Source: Serripes groenlandicus
Taxonomy: Eukaryota; Mollusca; Bivalvia; Cardiida; Cardiidae
Assembly: GCA_031761405.1 (NCBI GenBank)
Contig: JASEVX010000012.1
Location: 27,823,217 to 27,887,216, forward strand
DNA: 64,000 nt
Reading direction: 5' to 3'
The notes beneath the pieces were generated by a model, which was not told where the DNA came from, made no database searches, and worked only from the letters and a program-made list of their open reading frames with translations. Numbering within the stretch: position 1 is the first letter of the stretch; each line of letters starts with the position of its first letter. This document shows positions 1-9,933 of this stretch, piece by piece. A program made the position numbers and the translations under genes.

Positions 1-1026
1 TGATCAATAAACATGCTCTGAATTAATCTGATAGAGGGTCATTCAAGAACAATGTCTACCAAACTTAATTGCAATTCGGCTTCATACTTTTTCACTATAG
101 CAAATTAAGCCAACAAAAGACTGCAGAATTATCTCTGGTACAATAAAATGTTCTCTAGGCATACTAAACCAAGAAACATGCATACAAATCCGTACAGTCA
201 TGCAGAACCAAAACAAGTAAGCACTCCAACAAAAGCAACTTACAGCTCCGTATATTTCATATCTTGATCCCCAAAGCAGTAATCAGGCCCTGCAGTAATT
301 GAAACAATTGCTTGTTTTCTAAGAAAATGCAACAAACGTTAACAGAGTCGACATAAGAAGTGCTCACTTCATGAACGAGCGGTATAGTGATAGAAATAAG
401 AATAGGATTAGGTACGTCTGGCATTATTAGCATAACATATCCAAAGGAAAAATGTACCTAGTAACTATTTAGGAAATGTAAATATCCAATGCACAGTTTG
501 ATAAAGTGGCAGAGAAACACATATATCTTTCGGGAAATCACATGTCTTATTTAAACTTATTTTATATTATACGAAGGGACTACAAATAAATTGAAATATG
601 TCTTGATATCGAATTTCTAAATGTTCTTTGCCAAAATGTAAAAGAATTTCAAACAAGCTGAAAGCTTACAACTTAATTCGGTAAAAATATTAAAACTGAC
701 TTAAAAACCTATAACATTGTTGGAGATAAACTGACCCCGAGTTAAAAAACAGAATAAAGTATTTGACATTTAAAAATCACCTCTAATCACTGAAGCATCC
801 AGAAAATTGTTGTTTATTTATTACCAATAATAAGCCTGAATGATTCTACACAAAACACGAATAGTTACTCATTCTTTTCATGCTACAAATCTGAAAATAT
901 TGAAACTTTCTATGAATGAAAACCTTATATCATAACATATTCAACACAACATTTGCATTGTTCAACAACGTTTTCATATGGCGTCTGCTGCTGATGCCTT
1001 AAATTGTGTTTGCATGTGGAAAATGA
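1..1026. other. non-coding stretch downstream of lectin gene
   Basis: AT-rich sequence with no supported coding region. It lies 3' of the stop codon of the minus-strand C-type lectin exon. An AATAAA polyadenylation hexamer on the minus strand (plus-strand TTTATT near 813-818), about 210 bases past the stop, is a plausible 3' end of that transcript. Positions ~32-60 resemble the degenerate ~160-bp repeat at 2.1-3.4 kb. Confidence 0.4.
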
Positions 1027-1238
1027 TTAAGCAACACGTTCACATATATAGCCGTAAGACCTGGAACATTTCATGTCATGTATTTTCCAATTATCATAAG
1101 CATTAAGTCGCGCACAGTAATCATTCTTGGCATCAAAACGATATTCACGCAACATAGAAGAGTCCATCGGTTGCTCTCGTCCGTCTGAAGTCTGCCAGAA
1201 GGTATCGTTGACCCGCTGGGTATCTATCCAGTAATTTA
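1027..1238 (-). CDS. C-type lectin-like domain, last coding exon (partial gene)
   Basis: The minus-strand frame encodes about 70 residues ending in TAA. It reads as the second half of a C-type lectin-like domain: a YWID start, a WQTSDG segment, then a Cys, NW...HDMKC and the terminal YGYICE, which match the conserved third and fourth cysteines and the WND and YICE regions. A polypyrimidine-AG acceptor (TGTCTATTTCAG) sits directly before the exon at 1,239-1,250, so it enters in phase 1. No canonical EPN or QPD triplet is visible, so calcium-dependent sugar binding is doubtful. I infer it is the 3' end of the gene starting at 9,933. The CCP exon leaves in phase 2, so at least one exon carrying the first half of the domain must lie between them. 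Confidence 0.72.
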
Positions 1239-1261
1239 CTGAAATAGACAATGACAATGGT

Positions 1262-1570
1262 GATAACGATATTAATACTAAAGATAATGAATATGATGAG
1301 GAATATGATGATGATGATACTGATGATTTTAACAACAATTCAACTATTACTACTATTAATTATACTACTATCGCTACAACTACTTTTTCTACTGATACTG
1401 CTACTATTTATACTTTAACCACTACACCTACTTATAATTATGCTACTGTTACTCATACAACTAGTGCTACTACTACTACTAATACTACTACTACTTATAA
1501 TAATTATAATACAAATTAATGATGATAATAATAATACCACTACTACTATTACTACTACTATTTCTTATAA
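1262..1570. repeat. trinucleotide-rich simple sequence (GAT/ACT)
   Basis: Imperfect GAT repeats run into ACT/CTA-rich repeats just upstream, in the minus sense, of the lectin exon acceptor. Reading frames here give poly-Leu, poly-Ile or poly-Thr and are not genes. Confidence 0.75.
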
Positions 1571-1639
1571 CAATACTAATGATAAGATCAAAGTACTGAA
1601 ATTACTTAAAGTAGAATTTCAATCGCTTAAGAGGAGATG

Positions 1640-1745
1640 CAGAAGTGTTTATTGAAATATTTATCTTAAACAATTTCCCACCATGACAAGACACGTAATG
1701 ATGCATCAATCCAGAATGAATCATTTCCAGACCATAAATACTTGA
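1640..1745 (-). pseudogene. possible relic exon of a C-type lectin domain (first half)
   Basis: One minus frame gives a segment ending in SCHGGKLFKI, which fits the Cys-x-GG-x-L-x-x-I block in the first half of C-type lectin domains. An overlapping frame gives YLWSGNDSFWIDASLRV, which resembles the YWID region of the next exon. An AG acceptor (CAATATAG) precedes it. The only nearby donor leaves the wrong phase for the last exon, and the two lectin-like blocks are in different frames. It is either a damaged duplicate exon or a chance resemblance. Confidence 0.25.
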
Positions 1746-2059
1746 TGGTCTATATTGATCCAAAATCAATCTATTAATGTTTACAATAATAGTAACTTTA
1801 GAAATGTAACCTACCAAAACAATTGTGTTCCGAATGAATTAAATAGTTTTTTTCTGGGTTCGCACCTCAAGTAAATTACTTGACTGTTAGTGTCTGTTAA
1901 ATGAAATTGCAAGCTTCTATTTAGACAGATTTTGATTTTAAAAATCGACAGATTAATATAAAAATGCCAAAACCAAAAACAATGTAATAGTGTACAAAAG
2001 AGTTTAGCATCTCAACAAAAATAGGGAGAGGTGACCTTGAATCGATCACCTGAGTGATA

Positions 2060-3460
2060 GCTTAGCAGCATATATGCTACTGCTAATATCGGACAAAATT
2101 GATCAGTAGCGTGATTGAAACTGCAAGGAGTGGACACTGTAAATGGAACAGCTGATTAGTAAATGACAGTTTGTAAGAGGACCACCAAAGTAACATTTAT
2201 GTGAAGTTTGGTTGATATCAGTTCAATAGTTTAGGAGCAGATTTATATGAAGCTTTAAGTTTATTTTACCCCTTTTCTAATGCAGCCTAGCAGTTATCTT
2301 TTCAATCAATCAATATGGCTTGAAAACAAAATATATACAGGGTTACTAAAGGAACAGTTCCGCTAAATTACAAAAGTATCTTGAAAGCCGCCAATAATAA
2401 TTATAGAAATGGAATGATTAAGTTTTATCCTTTCGCCCTTTTCTGATGCCGTCTGACTGCCATAAATTTTTTAATCAATCAATCAATACGGCTTAAGATT
2501 TTTTAAGAGGGTAATTCAAGGAACATTTTTGCTAAATTATCTTTGAATCTGGAAAGCGGATCTAGAGAAGAAGAAGTTTACAGTTGACTCATTGTACTCC
2601 CTTCCTGATGCCCTAGCAGCACAAGCTGTGCATATAATGTATATCTTCGATTTCTTTTTAAGAGAGGACCGCTAAAGGAACATTCCTGTGAAGTTTTGTT
2701 TACATTTTCTCAGTGGATTAGGATGATAAGTCATTTGAAGCTGAAAATTCAACTTACCCCTTTTCTGAATCTGCCTGGTTACTATTTTTTTCAACTAATC
2801 GATATAGCTTAAAGCGTAATGACGTGGGTCACTGAAGTAACATGTCTGCTTAATTATATTGAGATCGACAAGCACTTTCATAAGAATGGAATATTACAAT
2901 TTTGTCATTAACCCCTTGCCTGGTGCCGCTTTGCTGCCTTTTTTTCAACCAATCAATATGGCTTGAACAAGCTTCGTAAGGAGTCACTTAATGAACATTT
3001 ATACTAACTTACCTTATAATCGGACAAGCGGATTTAGAGGAGAAGTATTTTAAATATTGGGCATTTTACTCCCTTTCTCATGCCGCACAGACAAGAGTTA
3101 TACATATAATGTTTATCTTAGAAAAATATTGAAAGAAGGACCGCGGATAACATTATTGTGACGTTTGGTTTCAATTGATCAAGAGGATTAGGATGAGATG
3201 TAATTTGAAGCTAAATGTTCAATTTACTCCTTTTCAGATGCCACCTGGTTGCTATGATTTTCAACCAGGCAATAAGACTTAAGAAATATGTACAGGGTCA
3301 CTGAATGATCATTTCTGCTAAATATCTTGAAATCAGACAATCAATTTTTTAAGAATGTAGTTTTTTAAGTTTTGTCATTTTGCGATGCCGTCTGGTTTCA
3401 ATGTTTAACAACCAATCAATATGATTACATTTAAAACAAAATGGACATATTTCAACCTTT
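2060..3460. repeat. degenerate ~160-bp tandem repeat with ~480-bp higher-order period
   Basis: Related segments recur about every 160 bases. Type A (GACCRCTAAAGGAACAT-like) is at about 2,176, 2,665 and 3,136. Type B (GGGTTACTAAAGGAACA-like) is at about 2,340, 2,828 and 3,297. Type C is at about 2,508 and 2,980. Each monomer is followed by a CCTTTTCTGATGCC-like piece and an 'ATCAATATGGCTT' piece. A-B-C-A-B-C-A-B order gives a three-monomer higher-order unit. It lies inside an intron of the lectin-like gene. Confidence 0.65.
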
Positions 3461-4069
3461 CTGATGTTGCAGAAGTTCTCCATTGAACATAAATATAGAG
3501 TAATTTCTTCTTTTAACATAACATTTTTAAAAGTCGTCTGCACAAAATGTCTGTATGTGGGTAAGGGTTGTTATTTCATGTTTATTTTTCTGAATATTTC
3601 AGAATAGAATAGAAAACATTATGGCAAACGGCAATATTGCGTTTTATGAGCAAAATGACCTTTAGCCAAAATATGTTCAATAGAACAATGTTTTCAAAAC
3701 TTTTCTGCAGCAAATTCAGATATCTATATGTGATAACAATTGTATTACAAACAAATCTACTATGTCAGAAGAAATACATGATGCTCTACTATTTCTGTAA
3801 CTAGAGGGACAACGGGTTAAAATTTACAAAGGGTAAATATGCTTATATTTCATTACACTTAAATATGATATTGACACATTCAGAGACTTGTAATTGTATT
3901 TGGTTACCTAGAATAAGTGGATTCTTTGTAATATTTGACTTATGATTACGTTTGCATTCGTAATTCAAAATGACTTTTGTGGAAAGAGTAGATCCAGATC
4001 AGCCTGTGCAATCGTACCCTTTCCAACGAAGATACTTATTTTATGTTCGTGGTGAGTAACTGTTATGGT
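3461..4069. other. intronic stretch, no gene seen
   Basis: AT-rich sequence with no supported exon, RNA gene or complete element. Confidence 0.4.
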
Positions 4070-4772
4070 ACCACATAACATTCTGTTGTTAGCGTACCTA
4101 CAACGCTATGTTAAGTACCACTTAACACTATGTTAAGTATCACTTAACACTATGTTAAGTATCACTTAACACTATGTTAAGTATCACTTAACACTATGTT
4201 AAGTATCACTTAACACTATGTTAGTACCACATTACACTATGTTTATACCACCTAACACTACGTAAGTGTAAGCCAACCATCTAATACTTCATTAGCACTA
4301 CCTAATGCTATATTCGTGTACCACCTAAGTACAACTTAACACTATGTTAGTACCAACCACCACTATATAAGGGTACCACCTAACACTATTTTAACACTAT
4401 GTTTGTACATCTTAACACTATGATAGTTTACCCTCTAACACTATGTTAGTACCATCTAACATTATGTCAGTACCACCTAACATTATGTTAGTATCACCTT
4501 ACACTATGTTAATACTACCTTATACTATACAATGTTAGTACCACATTAGCTGATGTTAGTGTACCATTTAACACGTAGTTAGTACCACCTTACACTATGT
4601 AAGTTAACCACATATCACTATACTAGTAACATTTAACGCTATGTTAGTGTAAAACCTAACCCTTTGTTAGATTTCCACCTAACACTATGTAAGATTACCA
4701 CCTAACATTATGTTAGATGAACACCTAACACTAGGTTAGTGTACCACCTAACACTATGTTAGAATCAATGAA
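4070..4772. repeat. ~22-bp minisatellite (TTAAGTATCACTTAACACTATG)
   Basis: The array begins with several near-identical units (about 4,105-4,220) combining TTAAGTATCAC with TTAACACTATG, then degrades through TTAGTACCACCTAACACTATG variants to about 4,770. Each unit is partly palindromic (GTTAAG/CTTAAC), so long stretches can fold. The sharp copies lie at the left end and diverged copies to the right, which suggests recent local expansion within an older array. Confidence 0.85.
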
Positions 4773-5639
4773 CAATCGTCAATGCCGAATACCACTCTGT
4801 CAGGTGAAACTTAATTATATTTACCTTGTGATCCAGACAAAATACCTCTGAGTAGGTTAAGCTTCTCAACTGACAACACTGTAATAAGCGATGAACCATC
4901 AGCCTGACATTTCCCCATTGCTGTTGTCTGATTTACCATTATATCAACCACCCTATATAGTATTATATGAGATAATGAATAACCGTAACACTTTTACGAG
5001 CACATCAACATAAATATTTAATTTTTCGAATTATATCCAATCAGAGCGTTGGCTGAGGGCCTGAAAATCGACCATGAAATAACATCCGGAAAAAAATGAA
5101 TTTTATAGACTATTGAATTCTGCTATATATTTTAATCTTGACTGAATAGGTTATCTAATAACGAGCTTAAGCGAATCGATAGCTCCACAATCGGCATCGC
5201 TTTGCTCGTTATAATATTTGAACAGTCACACAGCAACCAGCATTCAGACCTTTGCGACGACTGGAAATTTCGATCAGACTGTATAAAGTCGCAAGCTAGC
5301 CTGTATCTTTGATGGTAATAAGCGATGTTTTCTTTAGTGCTTTCCATTTATAAACCTTCGAAAATTGGTTTTATAGAAGCTGGTCTGATTCAGATATGAT
5401 GTAATGAAGTAAACGGACATGACAGCATATCAATCAAAGTGTAAAGGTGCCACCATCCCAACATAGGGAGGTAAAGCGATGTCCCTTATTTAAGTTACTC
5501 TCATCAACATACAGTTTACAGCAATGCTGACTTACATGACCGCTGATATAAATGGTTATAATTGATTTAATATCCTGATGTTAACTTGAAATGAACCATT
5601 GTACATTTCTTAATGAGACTTAAACACGTGTTTTGTTAG

Positions 5640-5852
5640 TTTTATTAGGCCTTTATGCCGTTTTCAACATAATTTCAGTTACATTATGGCGACATTTCAC
5701 TTATTCATGATCCCTTGGTAGACAAACCAGTACTAGGCTCGGAAATGTGTCTTGTCCATGGGAACTCCATCATTACCGCCGCGATTGGGGACCGAGGACA
5801 GTAAGCCCGGTTCCAAATCCTCGGCACTAACAACTTGGATACGGTGGATTCC
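5640..5852 (-). mobile_element. SINE-C copy (tRNA-Ser-like head), minus strand
   Basis: Read on the minus strand, a tRNA-like head (CCGTATCCAAG...; GGTTCGAT-like B box replaced by CGGTCCCCAATCGCGGC) is followed by the 'TGGACAAGACACATTTCC' segment. The 3' body contains a TTGAAAACGGCATAAA-like end. It matches the family described at 20,831. The reading frame at 5,752-6,063 overlaps it and is not a gene. Confidence 0.55.
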
Positions 5853-6169
5853 TCCAAAGTGTTTGAAACTGACAGTCATGGATATTTCATCACCAAAACG
5901 GTCAATTCTACAATTTCAGTGCTGTTTATCAGTTTCTTTCCTTTTATCTGATATTTCTCTAAGCTATACTAACCGTGTGTTTATCATTTCTCTAATACAG
6001 ACGACTTTTAATGTAATAAAATGTAGAAATATCGCAAATGTAAGTAAAACCAGACACCTCTAAGAATAACACATCAGATAAAATCGAGGGGCCCTTTAGG
6101 GATGTTTTCTACCTGAAGGCTTAGTCGTAAATTTCTGATATGTTGTATAACTGACTTGTATACACTTAC

Positions 6170-6383
6170 TTAATCATGATGGTTGTCCCGTCTGGTAGAC
6201 CATAGCTGGTGTAGTCACACATATTCCGTAAGTTTGTCCAAGTCCCATTTGCAGCACATTCAATGATATGCGGGTATGTTTCGTTATTATCATGATCATA
6301 ACACATGTAAGCAAGTTGGCTCCCCACTTTGTAAATGTTACCATGAAGTGAAATCTCAGCATAATTAGGTGGGTTATTACACG
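6170..6383 (-). CDS. CCP/sushi domain exon
   Basis: About 71 residues encode one complement control protein (sushi) module: CNNPP near the start, YxVGSxLxYMC in the middle, then IECAANGTW and a final Cys (RNMC). This is the usual Cys-PP, Gly, Tyr-Cys, NGxW, Cys framework. A TTTTCAG acceptor precedes the exon at 6,384 and a GTAAGTG donor follows at 6,169. Length 214 gives phase 1 in and phase 2 out. Phase 1 entry matches the donor phase of the short exon at 6,594-6,669, supporting direct splicing. Sushi modules are extracellular protein-binding domains common in complement-like and lectin-like invertebrate immune proteins. The exact ligand is unknown. Confidence 0.8.
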
Positions 6384-6539
6384 CTGAAAACAATGAGTAA
6401 GAAAATTATCAATATTAACCAAATGATAACCCTGACGAAATAGAATTATGACATTTATTATCATTTTGTATATTTTTGTTTAAACCAGAACAATTTAATT
6501 GATGAAGATTGTAACCTTTACTAAATATGAGGAGGGGAA

Positions 6540-6564
6540 GGGGTGAAGAGAGAGAGAGAGGGAG
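6540..6564. repeat. (AG)n microsatellite
   Basis: A run of AGAGAG dinucleotides within the intron next to the short Cys-rich exon. Confidence 0.8.
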
Positions 6565-6593
6565 ATGTAGATTAGACTTGCCTGATATCTTAC

Positions 6594-6669
6594 AGGTTCC
6601 AGCTGTCGAATTTACCTCACAGCTTTGTGTCACGTAACATTGGGGACAAATATCGACTTGCATAATTAC
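6594..6669 (-). CDS. short Cys-rich linker exon between PAN and CCP exons
   Basis: This 76-base minus-strand segment encodes about 25 residues with three cysteines (ICPQCYVTQSC core). It is bounded by a TTTGTAG acceptor and a GTAAGA donor. It enters in phase 0, matching the donor of the PAN exon, and leaves in phase 1, matching the CCP exon, where the shared codon becomes Ser just before the first sushi Cys. The matched phases on both sides are the main evidence, because the exon is too short to recognise by homology. It may complete an additional disulphide-bonded loop. Confidence 0.55.
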
Positions 6670-9603
6670 CTACAAATGTAAATGTAAATGTAAATAAAAG
6701 ATAATTATGACTTCACAGTAAATGAATGTTATTTATATTCTGTGTCTTACGTGAGCGGAATAATTCAGCGTTCGATCCCGGGATGGATGGTACCTTAAAC
6801 GTGTTGGTATAAGACATACAGGTACTTTACCCATGTGAATCAGTGATGTTCAAAATATTGTTAAAATTGTCCATTCCAACAATCACATGATGTATTCTGT
6901 CTCCATGATATGCGGAGCACGAGCAAAGAACGTATAAGTATTGTATTTTTTTTTGGTTCGACATCAGACCTAATACACATGAACTCGATAGCGATTCTTT
7001 CAATATGTTTCTACCAAACGAATTGCTACGGCAATATATAAAACATATTGAAATATCTAATCAATATCTGCTAACGAACTACAGTTATAATAATAAGGAA
7101 ACATTGTTACACGGAACTCTCTACGATAAGATTATCAAAGTAAATACTAGCATATCAATGTTTTTCAAGATAATGTAGCTATATCAATATCTTAAAAAAA
7201 CAACTTATACATGATTTTTTTTCTACGAATGATAATTGAGTTATAATAAGTTTAGTCACTAAACTGTATAACGATGGGCAACAAACGCTTTCAATTGCAA
7301 CAGTAACTATTGTACAACACATTAAAACAAAGGTCACATTGACGAACAAGACCAAAAGCGTGTGTATCATCGCTAACCTAAATAGACCATAATTAAACAA
7401 ATGTCTGATGTTAGCCATGTGATACCGTTCTAATGGCATTTATAAGCGCCTGAAATGTGAGTTCTTCCACAAATGGGCTATCAGTCTATGTGGAAAAGCA
7501 GCCAGTGGCTTGGAAAGAGTGTTGTATGAAGTACTGGTGTGTGATAGCCAGGAAACATATGAGTAGGTCAAATGAGCGCCGTGATATGACTGAGCAATTG
7601 TTGAAAACGGGGATAAATCCCAATCAATCACGTCATATTAACATCATTTTCATTATTTTATCACGGTAACAGAACAGTTATTCATGATCCATCTGTGTTA
7701 AACCAGTACTAGGGTAGGACACTTGTCTTGTCCATCACTCGACAATGGCCGCCGTCTCAAAATCCGTCGATCTAAAGCACCACGATATGGCATGAATCCT
7801 ATGTCTCTTAAGGTTGTACCATTTTATATCAAAGCCAATGTGATACATATGTGAACCATTCCGAGGGCACACCCCGTTCCTCTATTGATATTCGGTACAA
7901 TTTTGTGACTGACAGGAAAAATAAGTTCAACATGGCGAATCCATAGAGATCCAAACCAGCATGCGCATTCGCGCAGTCTGATCTATATTTTGATTTTTGC
8001 ATATCACTTCCAAAAAGCTCTGACGAAACTTTAGCTAGGTTGTTAAAATTGGGAAAAAAGGAATAGATGTATAAAGTATAAACTGTTCTGAACAAGAACT
8101 AATAACAAATGATAAATGTTACCATTTTATGGAAGTTTTTACTATCAGCTATCTTTACATAATTATGATTTAAACAAATGAGGTGATAATAACAACAAGA
8201 AAACCATGATGGTGTCTATTATAGAACTTCAATATTCAGTATGAGGCAAACCAACACTGCTCCCTGGTTGCCACAATTTGCAAATGACGGATCGGAATAA
8301 TTGTGCAATCTTAATAGAAGGTCACCTTATGAACAGTTGTTACGAATTAATTTCAAATCAGGGTCATGTGCTTGGATAAGAAGATTTTTAAATGTTTTAC
8401 TATATACATACAGTTGTTACAGGATAGTTTTGCAATTTACTAGATGTAGTGAGTGAATATACCCGACAGAATGTTACACATTGTAACAAAGGCATCAGAT
8501 ACCTATGGTTCACTGTCACGTTCCGGGAACGGTATCTGCCTAACATAAGTTCAATACATTCGCAATTTATTACGCAAATAGAATACAACAATCAGTGCAC
8601 CTTGGTTACCATTCCTTTATTCAGTTCGTCCATGTCTAATTCACAATATAAAGTGACTATAGCAAAATAACTAAATGTTAAACAAGTTTACAAAGATACA
8701 AAAACGTAAATCTTAGCATAGACATAACGTCATGAACACTCTGATGAAAGATGATCGATAGATGAAAGATGATCTGGTGCGCGCTTTTCACATATCTTTT
8801 ATACCGAACCCGAACCGCTCTTGCACCATATATGTATCGTGTGTATGTTGTGTTGCAATTCTCCCAACTCCCCTCTAATTCCCATCACCTTACTGTGCAT
8901 ATGAGAAAGGTGAAAGGCTTAGGGCAAGACAGGTCAAACACATGCACCGTAAATTGATTCCTAAACATGTATCGTACGGTCATCTAAGAATTGAGTCTAT
9001 ACAATGTATATTTACAGAAAAACAAATGACATGTAACAATAATTTGCTAACAGCCTTACACAATCGTATGGTCTAAATAATATAACATATATACTTAACA
9101 AAATTACTATAAGAGCAACAAATGAAGGACCGGAATGAATCAATTTAAAAAGATAGATGTTAGATTTACGCAAGAGTGTTACGAAGATATTATACACGTA
9201 TTCGAACATAGCATTAGGTATCGACACATAACTTTAAATCACTAAACAGCAAACACATGCTCAAAGTAAGTGTTTATAACTTTTAAAGTCAGTATGAATG
9301 TTCAGTAGTGCATCGGTAGAAGGAATGATTGAAAGTAATGATTGAGAATGACTGTTTTAATGTTAATTCGAAATTTACAACATTTATCATGCGTTTTATT
9401 ATCATATTGAGAACAGCCCAATCACCATTATGAATACTCTCATTATTTTGTTCCAACATCTTCTAGATAAAATCTTCTATTATAAATGAATTAAGCCCTA
9501 TGGTGTGGGTACTAAATTATGTTTAGTATACATGAACATCTGGTTTAAAAGTGTGAAGGAATTTGAAATGTGTAAAACGCCATAGTAATGACATTGTTCT
9601 TAC
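6670..9603. other. large intron with SINE fragments
   Basis: This interval separates the PAN exon from the Cys-rich exon. It is AT-rich. It contains a SINE-A 3' fragment (7,462-7,631) and a minus-strand SINE-C fragment (about 7,670-7,775, with 'ACCAGTACTAGGGTAGGACA'). No other exon is supported. Confidence 0.5.
7462..7631 (+). mobile_element. SINE-A 3' fragment
   Basis: This matches the body of the full element at 58,105: TTCTTCCACAAATGGGCTA, GTCTATGTGGAAAAGCAGCC, GTACTGGTGTG, CGCCGTGATATGACTGA and TTGTTGAAAACGG, ending in CAATCAATCA. The tRNA-derived head is missing. Confidence 0.8.
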
Positions 9604-9933
9604 CCAATTTAACCTGGGTTTCGTCCAAGACACGAATCCCGGTGTTTTATTATATCTGATATCAACATCCATTCCTCCAATATGGTGTACAAGATGACAA
9701 ATATGGCCTCGTATTCGGTAATTCACAAGTTTACAGCTCGTCCATCGTTTACACTGGTCTATGCAGTCTTTGACGTGAGACACAGTCCTTGTTTCAAAAC
9801 TGTCATTAGTTTCGATGATTCCAAAGCATGGTCCATAAAAACGTGAAGCTCCTATTCCACCAAAGGTATACATCATTACAGTCATTAAGTATAACAGTGC
9901 CATCTTTTTTAGTAAGTGATTTTGAGAAACCAT
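9604..9933 (-). CDS. first coding exon: signal peptide plus PAN/Apple domain
   Basis: The frame opens at ATG 9,933 and runs 110 codons to a GTAAGA donor at 9,603 (phase 0). An in-frame second ATG at residue 11 (MALLYLM...) could also start it. Either way, residues ~11-30 are hydrophobic and end in GIGAS, a good secretion signal. Residues ~34-100 contain five cysteines (YGPC, CIDQC, SCKL, HIC) in the spacing of a PAN/Apple module, followed by SWTKP. PAN domains bind protein or carbohydrate. With the CCP and lectin exons downstream, I infer a secreted or surface recognition protein. The frame continues past the donor to 9,523 as an artefact of reading into the intron. Confidence 0.75.

Noticed and set aside
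5752..6063. 103-codon plus-strand frame
   Set aside because: It overlaps a minus-strand SINE-C copy and shows no protein family.
6581..6590. GC-AG donor as the end of the Cys-rich exon
   Set aside because: A canonical GTAAGA donor a few bases earlier gives the phase that matches the CCP exon.
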